A DNA stretch of 64,000 nucleotides from the NCBI GenBank assembly GCA_032158295.1, contig CM063263.1:12410974-12474973 (forward strand), in the 5' to 3' direction. The stretch's first letter is position 1, and every line of letters begins with the position of its first letter. Both the position numbers and the translations under genes were made by a program. A model generated the notes under the pieces. It made no database searches and was not told the origin of the DNA. It saw nothing but the letters and a program-made list of their open reading frames with translations. Below, in pieces: positions 25,860 to 36,984 of this stretch. The stretch is from Pycnopodia helianthoides. Taxonomy: Eukaryota; Echinodermata; Asteroidea; Forcipulatida; Asteriidae.

Positions 25860-27820
25860 CATGTACATGGAGGCCATGGCCTATGTTGCCCCGGTTTTGG
25901 CCTTGGTCCCTCTTCAACAGTTCCAGTTGAAGAGCCCTCGGCAAAATTAAAGTGGCCTTGCCCTCTCAAAGATGAAATTTCAGGCCTCCATGTACCTCTA
26001 TGTACACAGTACAGAAGATATTTCTATCGTGCACAGCTGTTGCACGATTACATTTTAAAAAACAGTTCAGTTGAGTTGATTTTGATTGGTTTGTCAATTA
26101 TTATTTACTGGACAAATATTATTGAGTGTTGGCAGATTAATCAATTTAACACAAAACAGTTAAATATCACTTTAACACAACAACTACTAATGTTAATGCA
26201 TACATTTCAACCTTAATATTTCAGATCTTTACTGTGCTGGTGTGTGATCCAATTGAGTTAAAAGAAACACACCCAAATTAGATCATGAAAACAATTTCAA
26301 CAATGTACACATAATAAAGAAATAAAATCATATTCTAACTAAAGGTGGTTAATGAACGGTTAAAAAACTAAAGTGTCTTACTAAATTTTAAGGAAAAATA
26401 ATCAAACAGGTGAACATGTTAAATTTCTGGAAACAAAATGAGTTCAATTCAAAGACAAATTGTGAACTGGATGGGTAGATAAAGGATGTCGGCTTTTCCT
26501 TTCCCAAATTTTTTTTTATATAAATTTCAGATCACACAAAAGGGAGACAAGACCAATCCTTTTGATTCCTTTTCCAGAAAATTGAAAAATTTACCACAAA
26601 CTAAAATACAATTAATAGGCCCATTTGGTACATATTAATAACCTTGGTATGGTAATTGTACATTGCTAGTTTCATGTCACATTGAATTTTTGCTTGAGCT
26701 CACCATGGAGGTAATTTCTACCTCCATGATCTCACTTAATCCGATTTTGAACTGACATGTTCAATTTAATAAATCAAGATATACAAAAACGTGTTGTTTA
26801 CTTGTATTGTAAAGATTTTTCAGAATGTTATAAGTATACAAAATTTATAGTCCTGTGCCAATGGCATTCTCATACCGTACGCTGATGAAATATTCAACAG
26901 AATACAAAAATATAGAATACACTAATACACGGTCGGTGCTTCTGTATAAATACTACAATAAAAATCTTTAAAAAACACACTTGAGGCCGTTGGTGTTTTA
27001 CAGAACAAACTGGTTCACAATACATACCTAAACATTCCGTGGAATAACAGTCCTCGACAGGGACTGAACCTTGCAGATTTTCACACAGCAGCAATGAGTA
27101 ATTCTTGTCTGGCTCCCTTTAGCGCACAATGACAGGTCTCGCTCTCATCGCCATTTCTTTGAATGGTACCAGACTATTTATTTACCCTTTCGGTTTTTGG
27201 CTCCTTTTGTAAACTTGCCGTCTGCTTCGCTTCGTGAGTATTTTTGACAACGTGTACTAATAGCACTTTAGTGTAGTACAGGTTCTCAAACACTCAGATG
27301 GACGGATCTTATGGGTTCAAAGTTTGGAAAATGTTTCATTTTTTTTAAACAATGAGTCAAACCTAGGGGAAAATGCAAGACGGCACTAAAATAAAGGTGC
27401 GAGCATGGCTGTGGGAACAAAAGGCAACTACGGAATGTTTCACGTCGCACTCTCAGGAACGCTTTTAAACCCGGGTGGGATGATCAATCTGAATGAATTC
27501 GGGCTGACTAGACCCTTCTATGAAATATGTAAATTGCACATCGCGCGTGCGCTCTCTCTCTGGTTGGCAAAATGAGTGAATTTCGCGCGTTTGTGCGTCT
27601 GCCTGGGTGCAAAACTACGTACGCATACGTGAACGTAATTAGCATAATTTCATAGGAACGGTCCGATTGCCGGGCATTCCTTTTGGGGAACACTTGACGG
27701 TGTTAAGAGTCCAAGCCAGGAAACACCAGCGGTTTGGGAACCAGTGTTTTCCTGGCGGGGAATGACCCATGCATGATGTCACAAACCCAAACAGCGCCCT
27801 CATTGAGTTCATTGAAGACC
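25860..27820. other. Non-coding part of unit A
   Basis: Repeated in unit B (46108-48070) with high identity. Includes a short hairpin ACCATGGAGGTAATTTCTAC / CTCCATG near 26700-26735. Open frames such as 26894-27094 are short, domain-free and not trusted. Confidence 0.5.
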
Positions 27821-27822
27821 TA

Positions 27823-28130
27823 TAGACCTTTCCATTGTTGATAAACAAACCGCGCTGGTTGGCATGGAAGGCCGAATGTTAACAAAACACTCAATCGTGT
27901 TTATAGATGTTTCAACAAAATTGTAACATTTTCTGCAAACTTTCAACTAAGTAAAGTACCTCTCATGATTGGTTGCTTTGTTTCCAACAAATTCAACACT
28001 ATTTTTGAATATTTGTGTAACATTGTTAAAAACTGTGGCGATCTGTTGTTTGTTTTGCATTTATGGCTTTCCATAGTTTTCCGGCCTCGGTTGGCAAAAA
28101 CTCGGGCTGTGACGTTGCAATAGAAAGGTC
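27823..28130. mobile_element. TA-flanked MITE with preserved empty site
   Basis: TAGACCTTTCCATT at the left and AATAGAAAGGTC with TA at the right; absent from unit B, which reads GAAGACCTATTATTGG at 48065-48080. The clean difference fits insertion with a TA target duplication after the segmental duplication. Length 308 bp, no coding capacity. Confidence 0.85.
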
Positions 28131-29241
28131 TATTATTGGCTGAGAGTTGTGCACATTTCCATTGTTTGACCTGGACGGGTCTAATTTCGAATCATGTTAA
28201 TTTAATGCGACCCAATCCCAATATAGCCTGGTTGGAACGGTCTTGTGCTCTTTCGGTAACACTTTTTCCATCCAAAAAAGAAGGAGCACATCACGATCCT
28301 GATTTTACAGAAAAACAGTTCTTGTGCAGTGTTTCTCACAGAGAAACTAACACACTAGTGTTACGTTTTTGTTTGTTTTTTGTTTTTTTAAATACAATTA
28401 AAACGCATAATTAACACAAATATCATGGGAGAAATTTTCATGTTGCTACTGGAAAAAAAAGTTATTACAAAAAACAGAAAACCAAAAAAGGCAGCAAAGA
28501 AAGAAAAAAAGATTTTAAAAAAAAACCTCAACCTAAATAAAATGCTTGGTTCCAAAAAAAAATATCCTAACATTACTCTCACTTAAATGATACAAAACCA
28601 AGCAGCAATCCTTTACAAAACAAATGTTACGCAGAGTTGTATAATGTATATAAAACGAAATTAAACAAACTAACAGTGCCCATGCTACATTATCAAAAAC
28701 TGATTGCCTTCTCTGCGTAGGAATCATCTGAATACCAAGTTGCAACTGAGCCTACCGATTGTGTTAATCCTGTATAAATGTAGGTACATACATTAAAATT
28801 AACCTGTGAAATTTCACTTCAAAAGGTGGTCGCGTTTTTGGACTTATCCATTTCCGAGTCAAGTTGACCCAGAAACTGGTTTTAAAAAAAATAAGATTGT
28901 TTTGTCACAGGCTCCGGGTCATACTTTCCCTTAAAGTGCAAATAGTTCGAAAAATCACCGGTTTATACTGAATTGTCTTGGCTTTGCATGACTTAATTAG
29001 ATGCGTCAATTCACCAGACATGGTGAAGAGCGCTGTGCTTGATGGTGTAATATTACTCATTTATACATTATCACAACTATACCTGTTATGTCAGTACAGT
29101 CTCGCATAAATTTGCGCAGTAGATATATCACCCAGCCGAGATCATTTATTACACAGGAGACGATACGCGGTAACTAAAGGCAGCAAAACCATCAAGATTG
29201 GGATTGGACAAAATCTGTACTGAACCGTAAACGCTGCTTCG

Positions 29242-29306
29242 TGACGTCAGCCTATTAATGAGCTGACGTAACGAATCAGCTGACGTAAAACTGCCTTGTT
29301 ACGTCA
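29242..29306. promoter_or_regulatory. Cluster of CRE-like TGACGT sites, unit B
   Basis: Same four TGACGT/ACGTCA sites as at 15842-15906, kept unchanged between the units, about 2.5 kb upstream of the candidate first exon of copy 4. Confidence 0.3.
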
Positions 29307-29972
29307 GCTTGTTTCAAAAACCGTAGTTGAAGATTGGGCGGGCATGGTTTTGGTGATAAGCACGCCTCGATTTCACAACACACTAAGATTCATCTTAAGA
29401 TGAGTTGTCAATGTTGCCATCTTATTTATAATATTATTATTATTACTCAGTTTAGCATCCTCCCTGCTAAGAAAATCCAGGAATGCTCAGAGTCACCGAT
29501 GTTGAAAACAAAGTAACAAATCTCTCCGTTTCACGTAAGCGAAAGTCATAATTCGTGATTACCAACGAGAAATTATATTACGAAATATCACAACCGTTCA
29601 ACTACAAAAAATCTGATTTTGCGTTCCATACTTCTCATGGTTCATCCATCGGCCCAAACCCCTTTCGCGTACTACAGGCTATATGTTGATTTCGTTTCGT
29701 CGTTTTGTTCTCTGGTCACGTACGAAGTAAGGGTACCTGGGAAAATTCCACGGCGTAAGTAAAACCAGTTGCCTATGCCTGAGCAAAACAGACCTGGAGA
29801 CGTGACCGTTCCGATTTTGTATTCCATTTCCATTCGAAGATACCTTAATTTTGGAAGTATTCGAAGATATCTAAGTTTTGGAAGCGTCAACTGAGAAACG
29901 TCAAGTTACTAAGACGTCGGTTATGGATGAGAAATCTGCTAAAGGTAGGCCTTTTCAAAACGGGCAGCCGGG

Positions 29973-30795
29973 GGGCGATTTTTTTTTTCCCCCAAACTTT
30001 TTTTTTATTTACTTTTTTTATATATTTTATTTCTTTCCAACATCCGCATTCCGATCGAAAAAAAAAATCAAAATCATAACAAAAAAGGGTCATCATAGCA
30101 ATGTCGTTTGGGGAAAAAAAATTCGCAGCCGGGGGACAAAGAACAAGGTTTATCAGACACACCTTAAACACTTGCGAGCAGCACCTCCCTTAAATGTACA
30201 CATGCAGCAAAGGGGGAGCTCACGGAAAGCAGTTTCTATTACGCGTATATAACATTGTTTGGATGACACAATCCCTTTTCTAAGGGTCTATATAGATGAA
30301 TGGAGGTCCCCCTGGACACACCTAGAAAGGATTGAAGCATTCAGGCAATTTATAGGTTGGTTCACATGATTTGTTTAACAGTAACTGCCACTTCTTATAA
30401 GTACAGTAGGGCCTACACGAGGGCCTACACGATTTCTTATTGTACAGTAACTGCCATACAATATCAGCAGTACATCAAACAGTCATGGACATAAAACAGT
30501 GGAAGACAGCATCTGTGGGAACCGCTGTTTATTTACAACCTGTCACTAGACTAGGATGACTCATAGCATTGACTCATAGCATTAGCCTGAATAAGGTTCG
30601 GCTGGAATCCAGACTATTCCACAATTTGCCTGACCTGTATAGCGCGCAATGTTAAAAGTGACTTTAGAATGTCAAACTAGGGGGTTTCATTGAGGATTCC
30701 ATGTAGTTTCAGCGGAATTGGCCCAAACATTTTTCAGTAATTAAAAAAAGGAAAAAAAATGCCTTCCGGAGTCTCCCCATGTGAGCCGGCAAGGT
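29973..30795. repeat. Unit-B-specific insertions upstream of copy 4
   Basis: Compared with unit A (17905-17945), extra sequence lies at about 29973-30127, with T- and A-rich runs and a repeated GCAGCCGGGGG at both ends, and at about 30170-30795. The repeated flank around the first suggests insertion with a target duplication or replication slippage. Open frames here are homopolymer artefacts. Confidence 0.55.
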
Positions 30796-32389
30796 TTTAA
30801 ACAATTTGATACGGAGGCAAGGAAGTACCATGAATTTATCTTTTATTTTGTTATTATTTGTTTAATGGTTTTTCTTTCTTGCAAAGAAACAACTCAGGGT
30901 GGTTTGGATACTATTGGATAGGTCTCAATAGGGGAAACTGAATTTTCCTGATGTTCAAAAAAAAAATTGTGGAGTACACAAAATTGGTTTATACAAGCAG
31001 ACTGTTCTGAACATTTCCAGTACCAATGCATCATCGAGTGTATTAATATTACTAATTTATTATTCCCGAATGATTCTGATCTGCTGTCCATATCCTGATG
31101 AAAACGTCTCTTAGCATTATTTCAACCACTATTAACAGGAGCAGATCCAGGAAGAACGAGCAAGCGCAAAGCCTATACTGCGTTGGGTCCGGGGCTCGCT
31201 TGAGGGCCCCATGAAAATGTTTAACATTTGATGCTCTCTGGTTAAATCTAGAGCAATTCAGAGGCGTTTTACACATTAATTTTATCAAGTTTAAAATTTG
31301 CTTTGTTTGCCTGTTATTGTTTTATTTATTATTGGGGAGGTGGGGTCGTCGGCTTATATAACAGGGCCATGCTCGCCGTATTTGTAAAACAGCTATTTAC
31401 GAGAAAATCACGAGTGCAAAGCCTTTACGTATGGTGGGCTATAAGGGCCCGCTTGATGGCCCCAGGAGAATGTCCAACAATAGTTGCTCTCCGGTGCAAG
31501 CTTTAAGACATTTGATGCTTTTTTACGGACATTGTTCCCTAATTTGTGCCAATCAAACAATAATTGGCAAATATCAGGGGCCGGTGCGCACCCTGTGGTC
31601 CCTAGTGTGGAGCCTTGCATGTGGTTTGGGTTTTCAGTCTCAACCTAATTGCGTGGGTTTTCCTCCCACATCTAAAAGTTGAACACTTCTCGTTTCACAT
31701 GCATCCTGTTAATGGCTCTGATTGTGCTGTTTATTTTTCCCTGTCCCCTTTTCGATTTATTGAAATGATGGCTGTTGATATTGTTCATAAAGCTATATGT
31801 TCTATAGCAAAAGTGACTTCAAATTAGGACTTGCAAGTTTTCAAGACGCACTTTTCAAATAGAAAATCATTTCTTGCCTTCGCCTCAATGCGAACCCGAT
31901 TTCAACCCTCCTCCATCAACACAACGGCACTCTTATTTCATTGAAAAGGGCTGCATCTACGTCAACAAAGTCAAATCTTAAACTTTACCCAGAATCAAAG
32001 TTACCCAATGTTTGCGGTCAGTCTTGTTCAAATTCTAAGCCAAAGGTAGCCTTGTCCAAGGCTCTTTACGCAAGCACCCCGCTTTGAATACTAGCACGGT
32101 ACTAGAAACTGCAGTACATTTTACATACTGTACTTGATGTATGTACAATGTACATGTACAGTATACCGTGGGGTCGAAGCACGGTTTTCGAGGTTTTTCA
32201 ACCTCGTACCAAAAACGAAGCCGAAACAGAGCCTTGTTCCCACTGTAAAATTGCGCCCGGATTCGGGCGCAAATTACGTAAGCTGGAATCGGGTATTGAA
32301 TATTCATTTCCTGTACTGGGCGGATAACCGTCCAATCATAAACTCTCGTTATGACGCAATGATGTGTGTTTACCAACAACGAGAAAAAG

Positions 32390-32584
32390 ATGGCGTCCTC
32401 CACTCGCGAATAATCTCAAGAAGCCTTGAATGGAAGTTTAAATTCTGCTGCAGACAAGCTAGAAATTGATAATTTCAACCCAGAACAGCGGAAAGCACTT
32501 CATTGTTTTCTTTTAGAACATGACGTGTTCGTTAACCTGCCCACGGGATTTGGAAAATCGGCGGTTTTTCACTGATTTTCTTCG
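32390..32584 (+). pseudogene. RecQ-helicase-like first-exon fragment
   Basis: From the ATG at 32390 the frame reads MASSTRE then a TAA stop (32411-32413). It reopens with KLEIDNFNPEQRKALHCFL and FVNLPTGFGKSAVFH, and is stopped by TGA at 32573. FxxxQRxAL followed by LPTGFGKS is the Q-motif/Walker-A arrangement of RecQ-type DEAD-box helicases. A good donor (GTAAGT) follows at 32585. Everything after motif I is missing. The fragment lies wholly between the two TIRs of the Mutator-like element, so it was probably captured and carried by it. Not expected to make a helicase. Confidence 0.7.
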
Positions 32585-33224
32585 GTAAGTTAAACCATAG
32601 AGCAAGGACCTTGCTCTATGGTTAAACCGTCTGACCGTGGAGCTCCATGGTTCAACATCATAGCATACAGTGACTAAGTGAGTTACTCAGCTGCATGGCA
32701 TGCTCGGTTGGGCCCGTACGATCAAGATGGCCCTTTTTCCATATAGTTTTTAAAGAACATTGAACAACTTATCCAGGGCTTACCAATACCCTTTTTAGAG
32801 TTACAGTTATAGCAGAAGTAATATCATCATGATCACTGTCGGTAATTTAACCATGTTGACATTCTCGTGAAACAGTCGATAGTAAATAATGCACCATCCA
32901 CACTCACAGTTGTAGTGCCAACGACACGTTTCAGCGGCGCCAGATCGCTGGACTTTTCTGTTCCTTCCATAATATTTCAAGTACATTCATTGCATGACTC
33001 CATGCATGCCATGCAATGTGGCTGACTACGCACGTGAGATTGTTTATGTAGTATTCACCATGCCACTAAACATTAACCAATGAGCATGCACCTTCGGGAA
33101 TATTAGCATAAAGTAACTCCGCCCACAATCTGACCTTTTTACAGTGGGAACAAGGCTCTGTTTCGGCTTCGTTTTTGGTACGAGGTTGAAAAACCTCGAA
33201 AACCATGCTTCGACCCCACGGTAT

Positions 33225-33310
33225 ACTGTACATTGTACATACATTGTACATTGTACATACATTGTACATTGTACATACATTTTACATTGTACATACATTG
33301 TACATCAAAT
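33225..33310. repeat. TGTACAT/ACATTGTAC tandem repeat in right TIR
   Basis: Repeats of TGTACATACATTGTACAT expand the right arm of the Mutator-like element; the left arm has only one or two units (32140-32160). Confidence 0.85.
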
Positions 33311-36300
33311 ACAGTATGTAAAATGTACATTGTAGTGCAGTTTCTAGTACCGTGCTAGTATTCAAGGCGGGGTGCTTGCGTTAAGAGCCTTGGACAAGGC
33401 TAAGCCAAAGGCGAACTTAGGAAACTGAAATACTGCTGACTGATAATAAAATAAAATGGGTGCACACCAAACTTTTTTTGCAGTTGCCCTGTGGGCCACT
33501 TTGATGGTCACTTTCTGCTTCAAGCAGTCACTGGCTGGTACGGACAGCACCATCGTCCCGGGAGCCAAAGGTGCCGATGTGGTGGAAGCCACCATCGCGA
33601 AGATTGCTCTAGTCGAACAGCACAGCCAGTTGCTCCTGCCCAACGACAGGCTTCTCTTGCGCATAGCATGGGTAGAAACGGAGAACGGCCTCGCCCCACG
33701 TACCTACTCCGACCCCGACTACCATGGTGGGATATGGCCGTGTCGATCGTGCTATGTTTGATATTACTCGGATGAGATACAACGGAAATGAATTCAGTGA
33801 CATATTTGAGGCAGTATCGTCTGCCTTGGGAATAACCTGGAACCAGGTTACTTGGGTAGACTGCCGTCAGCCTTTATATTCCGGTCTTGCTGCCCGTCTA
33901 TTTCTTCACAACGCCAACCCCGTAATTCCACCGGTGAGTTCCACAGCTCTAGGGGTTATCAGTAAATTAAAGTATCCTTATTCTTATTATAACATAACAC
34001 TACTCTTGTTTTATTTATTCTGTCAGTTGACAAAGCAACTTCAAACTGTTATCCTATAAATTCATAAGTAATGTGCCATCGGTGGGAGTTTTGTGATACA
34101 ATATAAGTTAATTCAAAACAAATCATGGCCGCAGTTGAATCATCCACCTAGATGATGCACAGTTCAGCGTGGTTCTACCATAATTATTACATACAAACAC
34201 ATTTTACTTGAGACGCATCACATTAAAAATCACTAAAACATTACATTCCTTGATTATTGTTTCCACAGGGCTGGAATGTGAACCAGCAAGCAAATTACTG
34301 GGGAACCTACTACCAGCACTATCCGCCAACTGGCAACGTGACCTATTTTTCCCAAAGAGTTTCAGAAATATCAAGTAGGTTGTTATTAGAACCGACACAT
34401 TTTTCAAAATGGTTGCCAGCTTTTTTCTGTGTGTTTTGACGGTGTGCTGAAGAAAAAAGAAGGCGGCCTTTAAAAATAAAGCAGGAGGGAACGCTAAACA
34501 TGTTTTTTTTTTTTTTGCCTAAATCAAACAAGGCTATTTGGTAAATGTGGCGACCCTCCATTGTACGTGAAATAATGTGCTGAAGCTGGTTTTAACACTT
34601 ACACGTCGTTTTATGATGTTTATTTTATTAAATATTCATTAAAATTAATCGGCCATTAAATAAGGTTTTCCTAACTATTTTCATATTGATCTTATTTTTC
34701 ACCAGGGTGTACAAACAAGGGCATTGATTTAGTGTTCGTAATTGACAGTTCTGGGAGTGTTGGTGTAACTGGTGTTTCTGCGTCCAAATCCTTTGTCAAA
34801 GACGTTGTGGATTACTTTGAAATTGGTAGCGATCGCACACGCGTTGGAGTCATCAAGTATTCGAACAGTGTATACATCGAGTTTCACTTAAACCAGTACA
34901 TGAATGAAACTTCACTTCAACAGGCGATTGCCAACATAAGTTACTTAGCTGGAGGTACTGAAACGGAGAGTGCATTGGGTGTCATGGTAAATCAAAGTTT
35001 TAAGGAAGAGAACGGAGCCAGGGGAATTGGTATCCCGCGCGTGGCAGTTGTCATAACCGATGGCAAATCACAAGGACCCGACCGTGTTCGTGTGCCAGCA
35101 GACAGAGCTCGCGAAATGGACATTACAATTTTTGCCATAGGTGTGACGTCAAACACAAATGAGGCTGAGCTGAATGCTATTGCAAACAAACCGAACGATA
35201 CCTTCGTGTTTTACGTAGGCAGTTTTGAAGCTATCACCAACATCGTAGCCACACTCCAAGACGATGCATGTGATCGTAAGTATATATAAATCATGAATAT
35301 CTAGTATTTTTTAATTCTCTATTTTGATTTTCAACTAATAAAGTGGTTGCAAGTCGTCAATTAGTAAGTTTTCATCCTCCATGACAAGAGCTTTGCTAGA
35401 AGTCACTTATTTCTTGAGATAAAAGGTTCAACTTTGTAAGGTGATATGCTTGCCCATATTAATTTGTTGCGAACAATGTCGAATTCAATTCTTGAACTTT
35501 TGTTTCGTTGACAGAAGCTGCTGTGCTGCCTCCCGTCATTGAACTCAACGCTACAATCGGACAGAATCAAACACAAAACTTTGAACAAACCATAAGTACA
35601 GGTGGAACAACCATTTCTTTCCAAGCGAGGGAGGGTATCTTAGAAATCTATGGATCGGCAACCATTACGAAACCCAACTCGGCCCATAATGATTTCACTC
35701 TAACAGCCGTTGCGGGACAGGGTTCAGTGGAGATCTTCATTGGAGCCGAGTTCTTTAATAGAAGCACTAGTGATGGGGGCGGCCGTAGACGACGCCAGGT
35801 ATGACACTTTGACCCTTCATCTAAAATGGTACCGTATAAACCCACGGTGACGCGGTGACATTGCTTACGTGCCCCACCCCCCCCCCCAATCGACCGTTGA
35901 ACCAATAACATGGTTGAAACAAACAGCAGGGTCGAGTAGGTTAAGAGGGTAGTGGTTGGTAAAGGAGACATAAACCGTCGTGTAAGCTCGACTTTCTCTT
36001 TGAGAAATTCGTTAAGCTTTAATTTATTTATTTATTTAATTATTTATTTATTTATATATTTTCGCTTTTTGTATCGGGGCTGTTTATTTTGTGTATGGTT
36101 TCCTTTTTTCAAACGAAGATCAGCTTTATAGCAATCTGTTAACTCATGAACACACACGAAGTTAAAAACCACTACAAGATTGGTGTTTGTATATTTTTGT
36201 ATGTTTTTGGCCGGAGTTGTCAAAACATGCTCGATACAAAATGTTTCTGTTTGGCTTGTTACAGGTAACCAATCAGAACGATACGGACGCGAGCAGTGAC

Positions 36301-36984
36301 CCGATCGGCATAGTCTATATCACCATAGAGGGAAAGCAAGCAACCAATGCCTTCTCGTTGGTTACAGCTGAGGGTGACGTCACCCAACCGGAAGTCACCC
36401 AACCTGAAACCACCGAAACTGAAACCACCAAAGTGAAAACGACCACACCTGTCAATGGTGGTGGCACGGTCACTACGACAGTGCCATACACTGCTCTGAT
36501 GATACTGCATGGAGTAATCATTGCTCGTTTGGCAATTGCAATTTAAAGAGGTTGGGTCACTCTTCAAAAAAAGGTTTTACATCCCTAAATACACCTATAT
36601 CTACCAAGAAAACACTGTGACAGAGTTATAGAATGAATGGTTATTCGTTTACAACGCAGTTTCCAAGCCTCTTTTCACCCCCGCCTTCAAGCAAAATCGG
36701 AACAACGGCAGTCGGTGCCAGAAAGCTGTCTCCAAAAATTCTAAAGAATAGTGACGTTGCAGTACGTACCCCTCTGTCAAACGGCTGTTTGTTGTCCTCA
36801 TTGAAGCATTGCTCAGTACAGACCATCCGGGGATTCAGTACGTAAAGTGACGTCATGTTTTGTTTACTGCCCTCATTTACGTGATTTTGATAAATTTAGG
36901 CGGCGGGCTAGTGAACGGAGTAAAAACTCCCTGCAAATATCACTTCTTTTGTTAATGTAATGTTACAAAAGATGCAACAAACTA

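Larger units (their letters stand above)
15362..28747. repeat. Tandem duplication unit A (13.4 kb)
   Basis: Begins at GAGCCTACCGATTG and ends at CCAAGTTGCAACTGA; the same start and end motifs bound unit B. Contains VWA-family copy 3, its orphan terminal exon and a long non-coding tail. Large stretches (for example 15460-15960 versus 28870-29340) are nearly identical to unit B. Differences are mostly insertions or deletions: about 3.57 kb of unit B (41620-45190) is missing here, while 16030-17355 and 24965-25750 are missing from unit B. Confidence 0.9.
32047..33402. mobile_element. Mutator-like element with long TIRs and captured gene fragment
   Basis: 1356 bp, flanked by 9-bp direct repeats AGCCAAAGG (32038-32046 and 33403-33411). 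Unit A has one uninterrupted copy of the site (AGCCGAAGG near 19538). Left TIR 32047-32250 begins TAGCCTTGTCCAAGGC; right TIR 33137-33402 is its inverse, lengthened by TGTACATACAT repeats. Long TIRs plus a 9-bp target duplication are the signature of the MULE superfamily. No transposase is seen; the interior carries a helicase-like exon. It sits in intron 1 of copy 4. Confidence 0.8.
31768..36546 (+). pseudogene. VWA/lysozyme-like surface protein, copy 4 (1-base insertion in exon 2; mosaic)
   Basis: Exons: candidate leader 31768-31798, then 33484-33933, 34269-34374, 34706-35275, 35515-35798, 36265-36546. Exon 2 is 450 nt instead of 449: an extra C near 33738-33739 in the codon run for YHGGIWRVD breaks the N-terminal domain right after the putative catalytic Glu, and the rest is open in the shifted frame. 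VWA exon is complete (MIDAS DSSGS, GGTET, ITDG). Exon 5 ends RRRRQ. Exon 6 has a short PETT/TETT stalk, NGGG and the hydrophobic tail. Intron 1 contains the Mutator-like element. Exon 2 matches copy 3, but exon 3 (second half) to exon 6 (first half) matches copy 1. Either a recent pseudogene or an indel error. Confidence 0.8.

Noticed and set aside
29878..30252. 124-codon plus-strand frame with FFFPPNFFFIYFFYIFYF
   Set aside because: Produced by T-rich insertion sequence specific to unit B.
18446..31682. Identical ~70-100-codon frames at 18446-18772 and 31408-31682
   Set aside because: Identity follows from the tandem duplication; direct-repeat non-coding DNA without domain signals.
22997..36845. 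Open frame MNGYSFTTQFPSLF present after the stop codons of copies 3 (23083) and 4 (36633)
   Set aside because: Conserved only because the units are recent duplicates; no homology, and it lies in the 3' flank. It remains a weak possibility for a small ORF.
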